A stretch of DNA of 64,000 nt from NCBI RefSeq assembly GCF_000725485.1, contig NZ_JOAG01000006.1, forward strand, positions 62,001-126,000, written 5' to 3'. The notes beneath the pieces are model-generated. The model made no database searches. It was given only the letters and a program-made list of their open reading frames with translations, and was not told the origin of the DNA. Both the position numbers and the translations under genes were made by a program. This document shows, piece after piece, positions 7,974 through 15,410 of the stretch. The number at the start of each line of letters is the position of its first letter. The stretch's first letter is position 1. This DNA is from Nonomuraea candida. Lineage in GTDB: Bacteria > Actinomycetota > Actinomycetes > Streptosporangiales > Streptosporangiaceae.

Positions 7974-8179
7974 CGGCGCACCTCCCCCACCCTCGATCGC
8001 GCCTGGGATCGCGCCACCGGTCGCGCCACCGGTCGCGCCTCGGGTCGCATCTCGGGTCGTGCCTCAGGTCGCGCCTCAGGTCGCGCCTCGGGTCGCGCCG
8101 CTGATCGGGCCCGGGCGCCGCGTGGTGCCGGGGCGCGCTCCGCCGGCGGGGACGGGGGGCGGTGAGGAGGCGGGGTCAT
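7961..8179 (-). CDS. Small Arg-Pro-Glu-Ala repeat ORF bridging two operon genes
   Basis: A 72-codon ORF fills the only real gap in the Ebo-like operon. Its ATG overlaps the inositol-phosphate synthase TGA (ATGA, 8176-8179) and its end overlaps the prenyltransferase start by 13 nt. The middle is ten tetrapeptide units (ARPE, ARPV and variants) from a 12-bp minisatellite. The protein would be very basic and disordered. It may be a real small protein, or only a ribosome track keeping translation coupled across an expanded repeat. No ribosome-binding site of its own is visible. Confidence 0.4.
   Translation of the reverse strand: MTPPPHRPPSPPAERAPAPRGARARSAARPEARPEARPEARPEMRPEARPVARPVARSQARSRVGEVRRWRG
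7995..8114. repeat. 12-bp tandem repeat, about 10 copies
   Basis: Units of the form GGTCGCGCCTCG or GATCGCGCCACC follow each other without interruption. The unit is a multiple of three, so copy-number change keeps the bridging ORF in frame. Confidence 0.9.
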
Positions 8180-9324
8180 GGGGTGGTCCCGGCGGGCAGG
8201 GTGGTGACGAAGGTGTGGAGGGTGTGCCACTGCTCGGCGAGGCCGTGGGGGACGTCTCCGAGGGGGTCCTTGAAGAAGAAGGCCAGCTCGGGCAGCGGCC
8301 CGTGGCGGCCGGCGCGGCGGGCGGCGGCGGTGAGCCTGGCCAGGTCGAGGATCAGGGGCGCGGCCAGCGCGGAGTCGCAGCCGTGCCAGGTGAACTCCAT
8401 GCGCATACCGGTGCCGAGGAAGCCCTCGAAGGTGACCAGATCCCAGGCGGTCTTGAAGTCGCCCAGGTCCTCCAGGTAGTCGATGCGGGTCTCGCCCTGC
8501 GGGGCGTACCCGAGCGTCTCGGCCAGCACCCGCTGCTTGCTGGCCGTCTTGGCGGCGTTGGCGCCGGGCCGGGTGAGGTTGGCGCCGTCGCCGCCGCCCA
8601 GCAGGTTGATGCCGGACCAGGTGCGCACCTTGAGGTTGCGCTGGGCGAACATCGGGGCGAGCACCGACTTGACGAGGGTCTCGCCGGTCTTGCCGTCGTT
8701 GCCCGCGTACGGCAGGCGCCGCTCGCGGGCCAGCTCGTCGAGCGCGGGGAGGCGGGCCCCGGTCGAGGGGGTGAAGTCGACGTACGGGCAGCCGGCGGAC
8801 AGGGCGGCGTAGGCGGCCAGCGCGCTGGGCGGCAGCACCGTCCCGGGCTCGGCCAGCGCGGCGCGCAGCGGGCCGAGCGCGGCGTGGGCGGGGTGCGGCG
8901 GCGGGGCGGGCTCGGTGGTGGAGACGTTGATGACGACGACGTGGTCCAGGTCGTTGGCGTTGCGGAAGCCATCGAGGTCGGCGCCGATGGCCCGCGCCGT
9001 GCCGGCCTGGGTGGCGGCGGCCGGCAGCGGCCGCAGGTGCCGCTCGACGGCGGTGAGCTCCTGCCGCACGGCCGTGGCGAGCGCCGCGGGCACCACCCCG
9101 GCCCCGGCGAGTTCGGCGGCCTTCTTCTCCAGCGGCACGGAGGTGACGTCGTGCCCGCCGAACACCAGGTCGGCGATGCCCGGCCGGACGAGGTCGCGCA
9201 GCGCGGGCGACTCCAGGACACATCCGGTCGGCGCGGTCAGGCCCGACCTGATGGCCAGCGCCCCGATCATGCTCGTGACGGCGACGGAGCCGCGTGCCCC
9301 GATCAGCCATACTCCCGTTCTCAT
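8176..9324 (-). CDS. Inositol-3-phosphate synthase (myo-inositol-1-phosphate synthase family)
   Basis: A 382-residue NAD-dependent cyclase that turns glucose 6-phosphate into inositol 3-phosphate. It starts with the Rossmann segment GVWLIGARGSVAV and holds family motifs: the asparagine-rich VVINVSTTEP, the active-site block YAGNDGKTGETLVKSVLAPMF, RTWSGINLLGGGDG and TWHGCDS. Start at 9324 has a clear AAGGAG. As first gene of the Ebo-like operon it occupies the role of the other sugar-phosphate cyclase (EboD). Whether this is also the housekeeping enzyme for phosphatidylinositol and mycothiol cannot be told from the window. Confidence 0.88.
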   Translation of the reverse strand: MRTGVWLIGARGSVAVTSMIGALAIRSGLTAPTGCVLESPALRDLVRPGIADLVFGGHDVTSVPLEKKAAELAGAGVVPAALATAVRQELTAVERHLRPLPAAATQAGTARAIGADLDGFRNANDLDHVVVINVSTTEPAPPPHPAHAALGPLRAALAEPGTVLPPSALAAYAALSAGCPYVDFTPSTGARLPALDELARERRLPYAGNDGKTGETLVKSVLAPMFAQRNLKVRTWSGINLLGGGDGANLTRPGANAAKTASKQRVLAETLGYAPQGETRIDYLEDLGDFKTAWDLVTFEGFLGTGMRMEFTWHGCDSALAAPLILDLARLTAAARRAGRHGPLPELAFFFKDPLGDVPHGLAEQWHTLHTFVTTLPAGTTP

Positions 9325-9620
9325 GAGGACTCCTTCGCGCCCGGAGGCGACCGCGCCGCGGACGTTCAGCGTCGAAGGCCGAGTGGAGCGGGTCGGCCCC
9401 TTGGCCGGTGAACGGCGTGATCGGCCCGGGTCACGCGTCCTCCACACGTGTCAGGCGGCTTCCGTCAGCCGCGGTCGTCGCCGGGAAAGGCCTGCGCGTC
9501 CCGGGACGGCGGGGCGCCCGGGCGGCAGACGTCGGGGTGATCGGACTCAGTGACCAGGATGGGCTCGAAAAGGCCGCCGATCAAGCCGCAGCACCCCGCG
9601 TTCTGGTGCGGAGCATCGAA

Positions 9621-9649
9621 AACCGGGCGCCGCCCGGCGGCGCCCGGTT
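9621..9649 (-). terminator. Rho-independent terminator of the alpha-galactosidase operon
   Basis: Two 14-nt arms, AACCGGGCGCCGCC (9621-9634) and its exact complement (9636-9649), form an almost loopless perfect hairpin. On the minus strand it is followed by TTTTC, giving a short T-tract downstream of the alpha-galactosidase stop. Confidence 0.85.
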
Positions 9650-9664
9650 CCCGGGGCCCGTCAT

Positions 9665-9749
9665 CACGCGGAGGGGTCCGTCACGCGGTGTGGCCCGTCA
9701 CGCGGTGCGGCCCGTCACGCGGTGCGGCCCGTCACGCGGTGCGGCCCGT
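9665..9749. repeat. 17-bp tandem repeat, 4-5 copies
   Basis: Units of the form CACGCGGTGCGGCCCGT start at 9682, 9699, 9716 and 9733, with a diverged copy at 9665. The array lies between the stop of the alpha-galactosidase gene and its terminator. Confidence 0.9.
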
Positions 9750-9770
9750 CGCAGGCCCGGACGGCGGCCG

Positions 9771-11903
9771 TCACGTGGAGAAGCCGTCGCGGTCCTGGCG
9801 GACGGCCGTCAGGTGGAGCAGCGCGGACTGGTCGGGGAAGAGCGGCGGTACCGAGAGGCCGGCGGCCGCCAGCGCCGAGCCGGGCAGTTCGAGCCGGCCG
9901 GACACCCAGGCGGGCTCGGCGCCGTGGGAGGCCACGGGCATGAGCGGGCTGATCCGGTAGACGGTGTCCGGGTCGAGGCCGGGCAGCCGGATGGTGCCCG
10001 GCGGCCAGGTGGCGGGGCGGTCGAGCATGGCGATCTCGTAGATGGCCTGGCTCGCGTCGGGGGCGACGACGCCGTGGGCGCGCACGCCTTCCGGGGTGTC
10101 GTCCACGCGGACGACGGCGCCGGTGTGGAGGAGGGCGCGGTGCCGCTTGTGCAGGGCGATCCATTCGGCCAGCTCGCCCAGCTCGGCGTCGGTGAGGGAG
10201 GTGAGGTCCCATTCGATGCCGTAGTGGCCGAAGAACGCGGTCGCGGCGCGGAAGGCGAGGTCGTGGCGGCGGCCGGTGGTGTGGGAGCGGCCGGAGCCGA
10301 TGTGGCTGCCGATCAGCTCGGGCGGCAGGAGCTGGGCGGTCCAGCGCAGGATGTCCTGGCGTTCGACGGGGTCGATGCAGTCGCTGGCCCAGACGCGGTC
10401 GGCGTGCTGGAGGATGCCGAGGTCCACGCGGGCGCCGCCGGAGGAGCACGCCTCGATCTCCAGCCCCGGGCGGGCGGCGCGGACCTCGTCGAGCAGCCGG
10501 TAGACGGCGTGCGTCTGGGCGTGCACGGCGGCCCGGCCGGCGTGCGCGGCGGAGCCGGCGTCCACCAGGTCGCGGTTGTGGTCCCACTTGATGAAGTCGA
10601 GGTCGTACTCGGCGACGAGGGCGAGCAGCCGTTCCTTGATGTGGGCGTACGCGGCGGGGTTGGTCAGGTCGAGGACCTGCTGGCGGCGGGCGGGCGGGGG
10701 CAGGCGGTCGCCGGTGCGCAGGATCCAGTCGGGGTGGGCGCGGGCCAGGTCGGAGTCCGGGTTGATCATCTCGGGCTCCATCCAGAGGCCGAACTCCATG
10801 CCCAGCGCGCGGACCCGCTTGACCAGGGGGTGCAGGCCGTCGGGCCAGACGGCGGGGTCGACGTACCAGTCGCCGAGGCCCGCGCCGTCGTCGCGGCGGC
10901 CGAGGAACCAGCCGTCGTCGAGCACGAACCGCTCCACCCCGACCCGGGCGGCCCGGTCGGCGAGGTCGAGCAGGCGGTCGAGGTCGTGGTCGAAGTAGAC
11001 GGCCTCCCAGGTGTTGAGCACGACGGGGCGGGGCGCCGGGGGGTGGCCGGGGCGGGCGCGCAGGTGGTCGTGGAAGCGGCGGGCCGCCTCGTCCAGGCCG
11101 TGCCCGTAGGCGCCGTACACCCACGGGGTGCGGTACGTCTGCCCGCTCTCCAGGATGACCTCGCCGGGCAGCAGCAGCTCGCCGCCGCCGAGCATGGTGC
11201 GGCCGGTGGCGGTGCGTTCGGCGTAGTGGCGGTGGTTGCCGCTGAAGCCGACGTGCAGGCCCCACGCCTGGCCGCGGCCGAAGCCGAGGTCGGCGGTGGC
11301 GGCGAACAGCACGGTGGCGGCGTCGGCTCCGGTGCGGCCGCGGCGGTTCTCGCGCAGGTGGGTGCCGACGGTGAGCGGGCGGCGCTGCGGGATGCGCTCC
11401 TTGGACCACCGGCCCGCCTGGTCGAGCAGGTCGGTGGGGTTGCCGGGCACGGGGAGCACGAGGTTGAGCGCGTCGAGGGTGTAGGGCAGGTCGTGCCCGT
11501 TGCGCAGCTCGGCGCGGGCCCGCAGCAGCCCCGACGGGTCGAGCTCGACGGTGAGCGTGAGACCGAGGCGGGCGTGCGGGTCCGTGGCGGTGGCGGTGAG
11601 TCGCTGCCCGTCCACCTCGTAGGTGACGGCGGTGAAGGCGGGCGACCAGTGCTCCCCGTGGTGGTGGCCGCTGAGGCCGGGCAGGCCCGTCCAGCCGGTG
11701 CGCGACTCGGGCACCAGGGCCGTGCGGATCGGGACCTCGACGGTCTGGTCGGACCTGGGCCGCAGCTCGGCGGCCAGGTCCGCCAGCGCGCCGGCGCCGA
11801 GCGGGCCGAGGTCCCGCCCCCAGTGCAGGATCGCCGGCAGGGCGTCGGACGGGCATTCGAGCAGCACGGACACGCCGGCGGCGCGGAAGTGGTGGAGGTG
11901 CAT
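9771..11903 (-). CDS. Alpha-galactosidase, glycoside hydrolase family 36
   Basis: A 710-residue GH36 enzyme without a signal peptide, so it should hydrolyse imported alpha-galactosides in the cytoplasm. An N-terminal beta-sandwich (about 1-290) precedes the TIM barrel. Visible family motifs are VLDDGWF (328-333), GLWMEPEM (372-379), the nucleophile motif KWDHNR (Asp441), EACSSGGARVDLG (485-496) and the acid/base block SDCID (507-511). It is the last gene of the operon with the two permeases and the binding protein, which supports uptake and cleavage of an alpha-galactoside such as melibiose- or raffinose-type sugars. A 16-bp repeat occupies the short upstream gap. Confidence 0.9.
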   Translation of the reverse strand: MHLHHFRAAGVSVLLECPSDALPAILHWGRDLGPLGAGALADLAAELRPRSDQTVEVPIRTALVPESRTGWTGLPGLSGHHHGEHWSPAFTAVTYEVDGQRLTATATDPHARLGLTLTVELDPSGLLRARAELRNGHDLPYTLDALNLVLPVPGNPTDLLDQAGRWSKERIPQRRPLTVGTHLRENRRGRTGADAATVLFAATADLGFGRGQAWGLHVGFSGNHRHYAERTATGRTMLGGGELLLPGEVILESGQTYRTPWVYGAYGHGLDEAARRFHDHLRARPGHPPAPRPVVLNTWEAVYFDHDLDRLLDLADRAARVGVERFVLDDGWFLGRRDDGAGLGDWYVDPAVWPDGLHPLVKRVRALGMEFGLWMEPEMINPDSDLARAHPDWILRTGDRLPPPARRQQVLDLTNPAAYAHIKERLLALVAEYDLDFIKWDHNRDLVDAGSAAHAGRAAVHAQTHAVYRLLDEVRAARPGLEIEACSSGGARVDLGILQHADRVWASDCIDPVERQDILRWTAQLLPPELIGSHIGSGRSHTTGRRHDLAFRAATAFFGHYGIEWDLTSLTDAELGELAEWIALHKRHRALLHTGAVVRVDDTPEGVRAHGVVAPDASQAIYEIAMLDRPATWPPGTIRLPGLDPDTVYRISPLMPVASHGAEPAWVSGRLELPGSALAAAGLSVPPLFPDQSALLHLTAVRQDRDGFST

Positions 11904-11931
11904 GCGGCGCTTTCTCTCAGGTGCTTTCTTC

Positions 11932-11970
11932 TCGGGTGCTTCGCTTCTCGGGTGCTTCGCTTCTCGGGCC
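11932..11970. repeat. 16-bp tandem repeat between permease and alpha-galactosidase genes
   Basis: Two and a half copies of TCGGGTGCTTCGCTTC fill much of the 95-bp gap upstream of the alpha-galactosidase start. Confidence 0.85.
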
Positions 11971-11998
11971 CCTCGCGGCCCCGGCGGCCGGCCGGGGG

Positions 11999-12883
11999 TC
12001 AGCCCTTGAGGCCGCCGCTCAGCAGGTCCAGCCGCCAGAAGCGCTGCAGGAACAGCAGCAGCGCGATGAGCGGGATCACCGACACGGCGGCGCCGACGAT
12101 GGCGATGCCGTAGAGGGCGGGCTCCGAGGAGCCCTTGGCCAGCAGGGTGTAGAGGCCGACGGTGATCGGGAACTTGGACTCGTCCGACAGCATGATGAAC
12201 GGCAGCAGGAAGTTGTTCCAGGTGCCCACGAACTGCAGCATGAAGATCGTCACCATGCCGGGGACCATCATGGGCAGCCCGATGGAGCCGAGGATGCGAT
12301 ACTCGCTCGCCCCGTCGATCCTGGCCGCCTCCAGCGTCGCGTCGGGGACGGCCGACAGGGCGTAGACGCGGGCCAGGTAGATGCCGAAGGGCGAGATGAG
12401 GCTCGGCAGCAGGACCGACCAGTGGCTGCCGACGAGGTTCGTCTCCGACATGAGCAGATACTGCGGGATCGCCAGGGTCATGCCGGGCACGAGCACGCCG
12501 GCCAGGATGGCGTAGAACAGCACGCTGCGGCCGCGGAAGTCGTACTTCGCCATGCCGTAGCCGGCCAGCGTCGAGATGAGGGTCGAGACGGCCGAGCCGA
12601 CGACCGCGTACAGGGCGCTGTTGCCGGCCCACACCAGGAAGCGGCCGTCGCCGTAGGCGAACAGGTCGCGCAGGTTGTCCAGCAGGCCGGTGCCGGGGGC
12701 GAAGGTGAAGGTGGAGAACAGCTCCGCGCTCGACTTGGTCGCGGCCACGACCACCCAGGCGACCGGCACCAGGCAGTAGAGGGCGCCGGCGAGCAGCACG
12801 ATCGTGGGCAGGACCCGGGCCCGCTGGTGCGGCAGCGGGCGGGAGACGGCCACCGCGGCCTTCCTCGCGATGACGGCGCTCAC
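11999..12883 (-). CDS. Carbohydrate ABC transporter permease, MalG type
   Basis: A 294-residue inner-membrane permease with six predicted helices and the ATPase-docking EAA loop EAARIDGASEYRILGSIGLP. Together with the MalF-type permease and the lipoprotein upstream it forms a CUT1-type sugar importer. No ATPase gene is present, as is usual in actinomycetes where one shared ATPase (MsiK type) serves many importers. The GTG start is overlapped by the stop of a micro-ORF (GTGA, 12880-12883). Confidence 0.9.
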   Translation of the reverse strand: MSAVIARKAAVAVSRPLPHQRARVLPTIVLLAGALYCLVPVAWVVVAATKSSAELFSTFTFAPGTGLLDNLRDLFAYGDGRFLVWAGNSALYAVVGSAVSTLISTLAGYGMAKYDFRGRSVLFYAILAGVLVPGMTLAIPQYLLMSETNLVGSHWSVLLPSLISPFGIYLARVYALSAVPDATLEAARIDGASEYRILGSIGLPMMVPGMVTIFMLQFVGTWNNFLLPFIMLSDESKFPITVGLYTLLAKGSSEPALYGIAIVGAAVSVIPLIALLLFLQRFWRLDLLSGGLKG

Positions 12884-12936
12884 GACGTCCCTCCGCGGGC
12901 GCGTTCCCGCGCGACCTCGTACCTGACGGCGTTCAT
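12880..12936 (-). CDS. 18-codon micro-ORF 2 in the permease-permease gap
   Basis: Encodes a peptide starting MNAVRYEVARER and ending GGTS. Its ATG overlaps the stop of micro-ORF 1 (ATGA) and its TGA overlaps the GTG of the MalG-type permease (GTGA). An internal GGAGGG lies just before that GTG and serves as its ribosome-binding site. It arises from a 53-bp tandem duplication and is probably a coupling device rather than a functional protein. Confidence 0.35.
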   Translation of the reverse strand: MNAVRYEVARERARGGTS

Positions 12937-13000
12937 GACATCCCTCCGCGGGCGCGTTCCCGCGCGACCTCGTGCCTGACGGCGTTCATGACGGCGTTCA
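12888..13000. repeat. 53-bp tandem duplication carrying ribosome-binding site and start codon
   Basis: Two copies begin at 12888 and 12941. Each contains, on the minus strand, GGAGGGATGTC or GGAGGGACGTC followed by ATGAACGCC or GTGAGCGCC. A further 12-bp duplication (ATGAACGCCGTC) sits at the upstream end. Confidence 0.9.
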
Positions 13001-13001
13001 T
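12933..13001 (-). CDS. 22-codon micro-ORF 1 in the permease-permease gap
   Basis: Encodes a peptide starting MNAVMNAVRHEVARE and ending GGMS. It starts inside the MalF-type permease stop (ATGA, 12998-13001) and ends inside micro-ORF 2's start (ATGA). The upstream permease also ends in GGMS, so the repeat looks like a copy of that gene's 3' end joined to the next gene's 5' end. Confidence 0.35.
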   Translation of the reverse strand: MNAVMNAVRHEVARERARGGMS

Positions 13002-13912
13002 GACATCCCTCCGAACGCGCGCTTCTGGGTGACCTTGAGCAGCACCACGGACACGACGAGGGTGCCCACGGCCAGGATGACGGAGGCGGCCGAGGCCAGC
13101 GGCAGGTCGTCGCGGGAGAAGGCGCTGGTGTAGATGTGCATCAGCGGCACCCACACCCCGGAGATCTCCGGGGTCATCGGCTTGAGCGTGGTCGGCTCGC
13201 CGTACACCTGGAGGGTGCCGATGAGGGCGAACAGGCCGGTGAGCACGAGCGCGGGGGCCACCAGCGGGATCTTGACGTGCCAGGCGATGCGCCACTCCGA
13301 GGCGCCGTCGATGCGGGCGGCGTCGGACAGCTCGGCGGGGATGCCGCGCAGCGACGTGAAGATGATGATCATGTTGAAGCCGACGCCGCCCCAGACGGCG
13401 ATGTTGGCCAGCGACGGGTAGATGCCGCCCCCGGTGAGGAACGGGATCTCGCCCAGCCCCAGCTCCTGGGTGAGGTAGCTGAACGGGCTGGTCGAGGGCA
13501 GGTACATGAAGCCCCACAGCAGCGAGGCCGTCACCCCGGGGATCGCGTACGGCAGGAAGATCGCCGTCCGCGCGAACCGGCGGCCCCGCGCGCCGGCGTA
13601 GTCGAGCAGCAGCGCGAACAGCAGCGCCGGCCCGAGCGTGAGCGGCACGCTGATCAGCCCGTAGAGCGCGAGCCGGCCGAAGCCGGCCAGGAAGTCGGGG
13701 TCGGCCAGCGTCCTGGCGTAGTTGTCGAGCCCGACGAAGACCTCCTGCCGGGTGCCGAAGATGCCGCCGCCGGTCAGCCGCAGGCCGCGCAGGCTGAGGT
13801 AGAGGGCGTAGCCGATGGGGATCGCCAGGAAGGCCAGGAACAGCAGCACGGCGGGCGCGACGAACAGGTACGGCGCCCGCGACCCGCGGCGGGCGCCGTC
13901 GGGGCCGGTCAT
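12998..13912 (-). CDS. Carbohydrate ABC transporter permease, MalF type
   Basis: A 304-residue inner-membrane permease. Six hydrophobic segments are visible, with a large external loop after helix 1 and the cytoplasmic EAA-like loop DAARIDGASEWRIAWHVKIP that contacts the ATPase. The ATG overlaps the TGA of the binding-protein gene (ATGA, 13909-13912). It pairs with the MalG-type permease downstream, from which it is separated by two micro-ORFs. Confidence 0.9.
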   Translation of the reverse strand: MTGPDGARRGSRAPYLFVAPAVLLFLAFLAIPIGYALYLSLRGLRLTGGGIFGTRQEVFVGLDNYARTLADPDFLAGFGRLALYGLISVPLTLGPALLFALLLDYAGARGRRFARTAIFLPYAIPGVTASLLWGFMYLPSTSPFSYLTQELGLGEIPFLTGGGIYPSLANIAVWGGVGFNMIIIFTSLRGIPAELSDAARIDGASEWRIAWHVKIPLVAPALVLTGLFALIGTLQVYGEPTTLKPMTPEISGVWVPLMHIYTSAFSRDDLPLASAASVILAVGTLVVSVVLLKVTQKRAFGGMS

Positions 13913-15237
13913 GACCCGGCGACCTTGAACCCCGTGGTCTTCATGTCGTCGACCACGACCTGCTGCGTCTTCTTGAGCGCGTCCACCAGCGGCGTCTTGT
14001 CGCGCACGGCGGCGGCCATGGCGTCCTGGTAGGCGCTCTGCGCGGTGCCGACGTTCGGGCCCCAGCTGATGTGCGGGATCGTGCGCTTGGCGATCTGGGC
14101 CGCGACCTGCCAGTAGTCCTTCTGGCCGGAGACCAGCTTGGGCGGCTCGCTCTCGGTGGTGGCCTGCTGCCCGGCCAGCGACGCGGGGTACTCGCCCGCG
14201 GCGATCTGGAGGTCGTAGGCGGTCTTGTCGGTGTTCATCCACTTGGCGAACGTGGCCGCGGCCTGGACGTGCTTGGAGTTCTTGGTGACGGCGATGGCGC
14301 TGCCGCCCTGGAAGGCCACCCGGTCGTCGCCCTCGGTCCACTGCGGCAGCGGGGCGATGGCCCAGTCGCCGGCCTGCTTCTCGGCGATGCCGTACAGCAC
14401 GCCGGGGGCCCACAGGGCGCTCGGCCAGCTCAGGATGTTGCCCTTGTTGAGCTGGTTGTTCCATTCGGGGGTGAGCAGCGGCTGGGCCTTGACCAGGTCC
14501 TTGTCGATGAGGTCCTGCCAGAAGGCGGCGACCTGCATGGAGGGCCCGTCGGCGATGCCGACCGTCCAGGTGTCGCCCTCGATCTTCCACCAGGACGAGC
14601 CGGCCTGCTGGGCCAGCCCGGCGAAGTTGCCGAACTCGGCGGGGGCGAAGGTGGCCAGGTAGGCGTCGGGGTCCTTCTTGCGCACGTCGGCGGCCACCGC
14701 GGCGAAGTCCCGCCAGGTCTTCGGCGGCTCGATCTTCAGCTCGTCGAAGCGCTTCTTGTTGTAGACCATGACCATCGGCCCGACGTCCTGCGGCACGCCG
14801 TAGACGGCGCCGTCGAAGCTGGTCAGCGACCAGACCTCGGGGGTGAAGGCGTCCTTGATGTCGCCGGTGTGCGCGGAGATGTCGGCCAGCGCCCCGGCCA
14901 CGATCATGGCGGGCAGCGTCTGATACTCCAGGCACGTGGCGTCGGGCGCGTTGCCCGCCCGGCTGGCCGTGAGCAGCTTGGCCGCGGTGTCGGTGCCGCC
15001 GCCCGCGTCGGTGTGGCGCACCTGGATGTCCGGGTGGGCCTTGTTGAACGCCGCGACCTTCTCCTTCTGGCCCGCGCTCCAGCACCAGAACTGCAGCGTG
15101 ACCGGCCCCGTCCGGGCCGCCTGTGTGGCCCCGCCGGCACCATCACCGCCGCTCCCGTTCGTGCCCGACGAGCAGGCGGCGAGCAGGACGGCCAGTCCCG
15201 CCGCCGCGATCGAGCCGGAGACCCCTCTGATACGCAT
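13909..15237 (-). CDS. Extracellular solute-binding lipoprotein of a sugar ABC importer
   Basis: A 442-residue family-1 binding protein. The N-terminus is a lipoprotein signal: basic MRIRG, hydrophobic core, then LLAACSSG with the lipidated Cys. The mature part opens with a Gly/Ser-rich linker and the typical VTLQFWCW strand. It captures a sugar outside the membrane and delivers it to the two permeases. The start at 15237 has an AAGGAGA ribosome-binding site. It is divergent from the ROK regulator gene, with operator-like repeats between them. Confidence 0.9.
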   Translation of the reverse strand: MRIRGVSGSIAAAGLAVLLAACSSGTNGSGGDGAGGATQAARTGPVTLQFWCWSAGQKEKVAAFNKAHPDIQVRHTDAGGGTDTAAKLLTASRAGNAPDATCLEYQTLPAMIVAGALADISAHTGDIKDAFTPEVWSLTSFDGAVYGVPQDVGPMVMVYNKKRFDELKIEPPKTWRDFAAVAADVRKKDPDAYLATFAPAEFGNFAGLAQQAGSSWWKIEGDTWTVGIADGPSMQVAAFWQDLIDKDLVKAQPLLTPEWNNQLNKGNILSWPSALWAPGVLYGIAEKQAGDWAIAPLPQWTEGDDRVAFQGGSAIAVTKNSKHVQAAATFAKWMNTDKTAYDLQIAAGEYPASLAGQQATTESEPPKLVSGQKDYWQVAAQIAKRTIPHISWGPNVGTAQSAYQDAMAAAVRDKTPLVDALKKTQQVVVDDMKTTGFKVAGS

Positions 15238-15264
15238 CCGCGTCTCCTTCCGCGCAAAGTCCGA

Positions 15265-15287
15265 GTTGGCTTCGCAGGGAAGCCAAC
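15265..15287. promoter_or_regulatory. Inverted repeat, likely operator of the ROK regulator
   Basis: Perfect 8-bp arms GTTGGCTT and AAGCCAAC surround a 7-nt centre, 28 bp upstream of the binding-protein start. The 12-mer TTGGCTTCGCAG found here recurs once more, in inverted orientation, just upstream of the ROK gene (15381-15392). A matching pair of sites in a divergent region is the expected layout for regulation of both transcripts. Confidence 0.65.
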
Positions 15288-15380
15288 CTAGAGAACAAAT
15301 GAGGCCCATGTCACTACTTGTTCACAAACTCGCAGGATGGTAAGTGCGGCGGAGGCCATACGTTGGCCGTGTTAGCTTTG

Positions 15381-15392
15381 CTGCGAAGCCAA
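15381..15392. promoter_or_regulatory. Second copy of the ROK operator element, inverted
   Basis: CTGCGAAGCCAA is the exact reverse complement of the element at 15266-15277. It lies 19 nt before the ROK start and is likely to mediate autoregulation. Confidence 0.55.
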
Positions 15393-15410
15393 GAGAGGGA
15401 GGCTGGCGTG

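Larger units (their letters stand above)
9325..9770. other. 446-bp intergenic region: promoter of the Ebo-like operon, terminator and 17-bp repeat
   Basis: The left part must hold the promoter for the leftward inositol-phosphate synthase operon, but no confident -10/-35 pair could be picked. The right part holds the terminator hairpin (9621-9649) and the 17-bp array (9665-9749) that follow the alpha-galactosidase gene. No small gene with credible codon use was seen. Confidence 0.6.

Noticed and set aside
6193..9411. Open frame of more than 1000 codons on the plus strand, antisense to the Ebo-like operon
   Set aside because: It is the GC-driven shadow of several real minus-strand genes with motifs and coupled overlaps. 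Its translation is Gly/Arg/Val/Gln-rich without any domain.
9408..12113. Open frame of about 900 codons antisense to the alpha-galactosidase
   Set aside because: Low-complexity composition and no motifs, while the opposite strand has complete GH36 catalytic motifs.
11999..15237. Apparent loss of the ATPase gene from the sugar ABC importer
   Set aside because: Actinobacterial CUT1 importers routinely share a remote MsiK-type ATPase, so this is not a defect.
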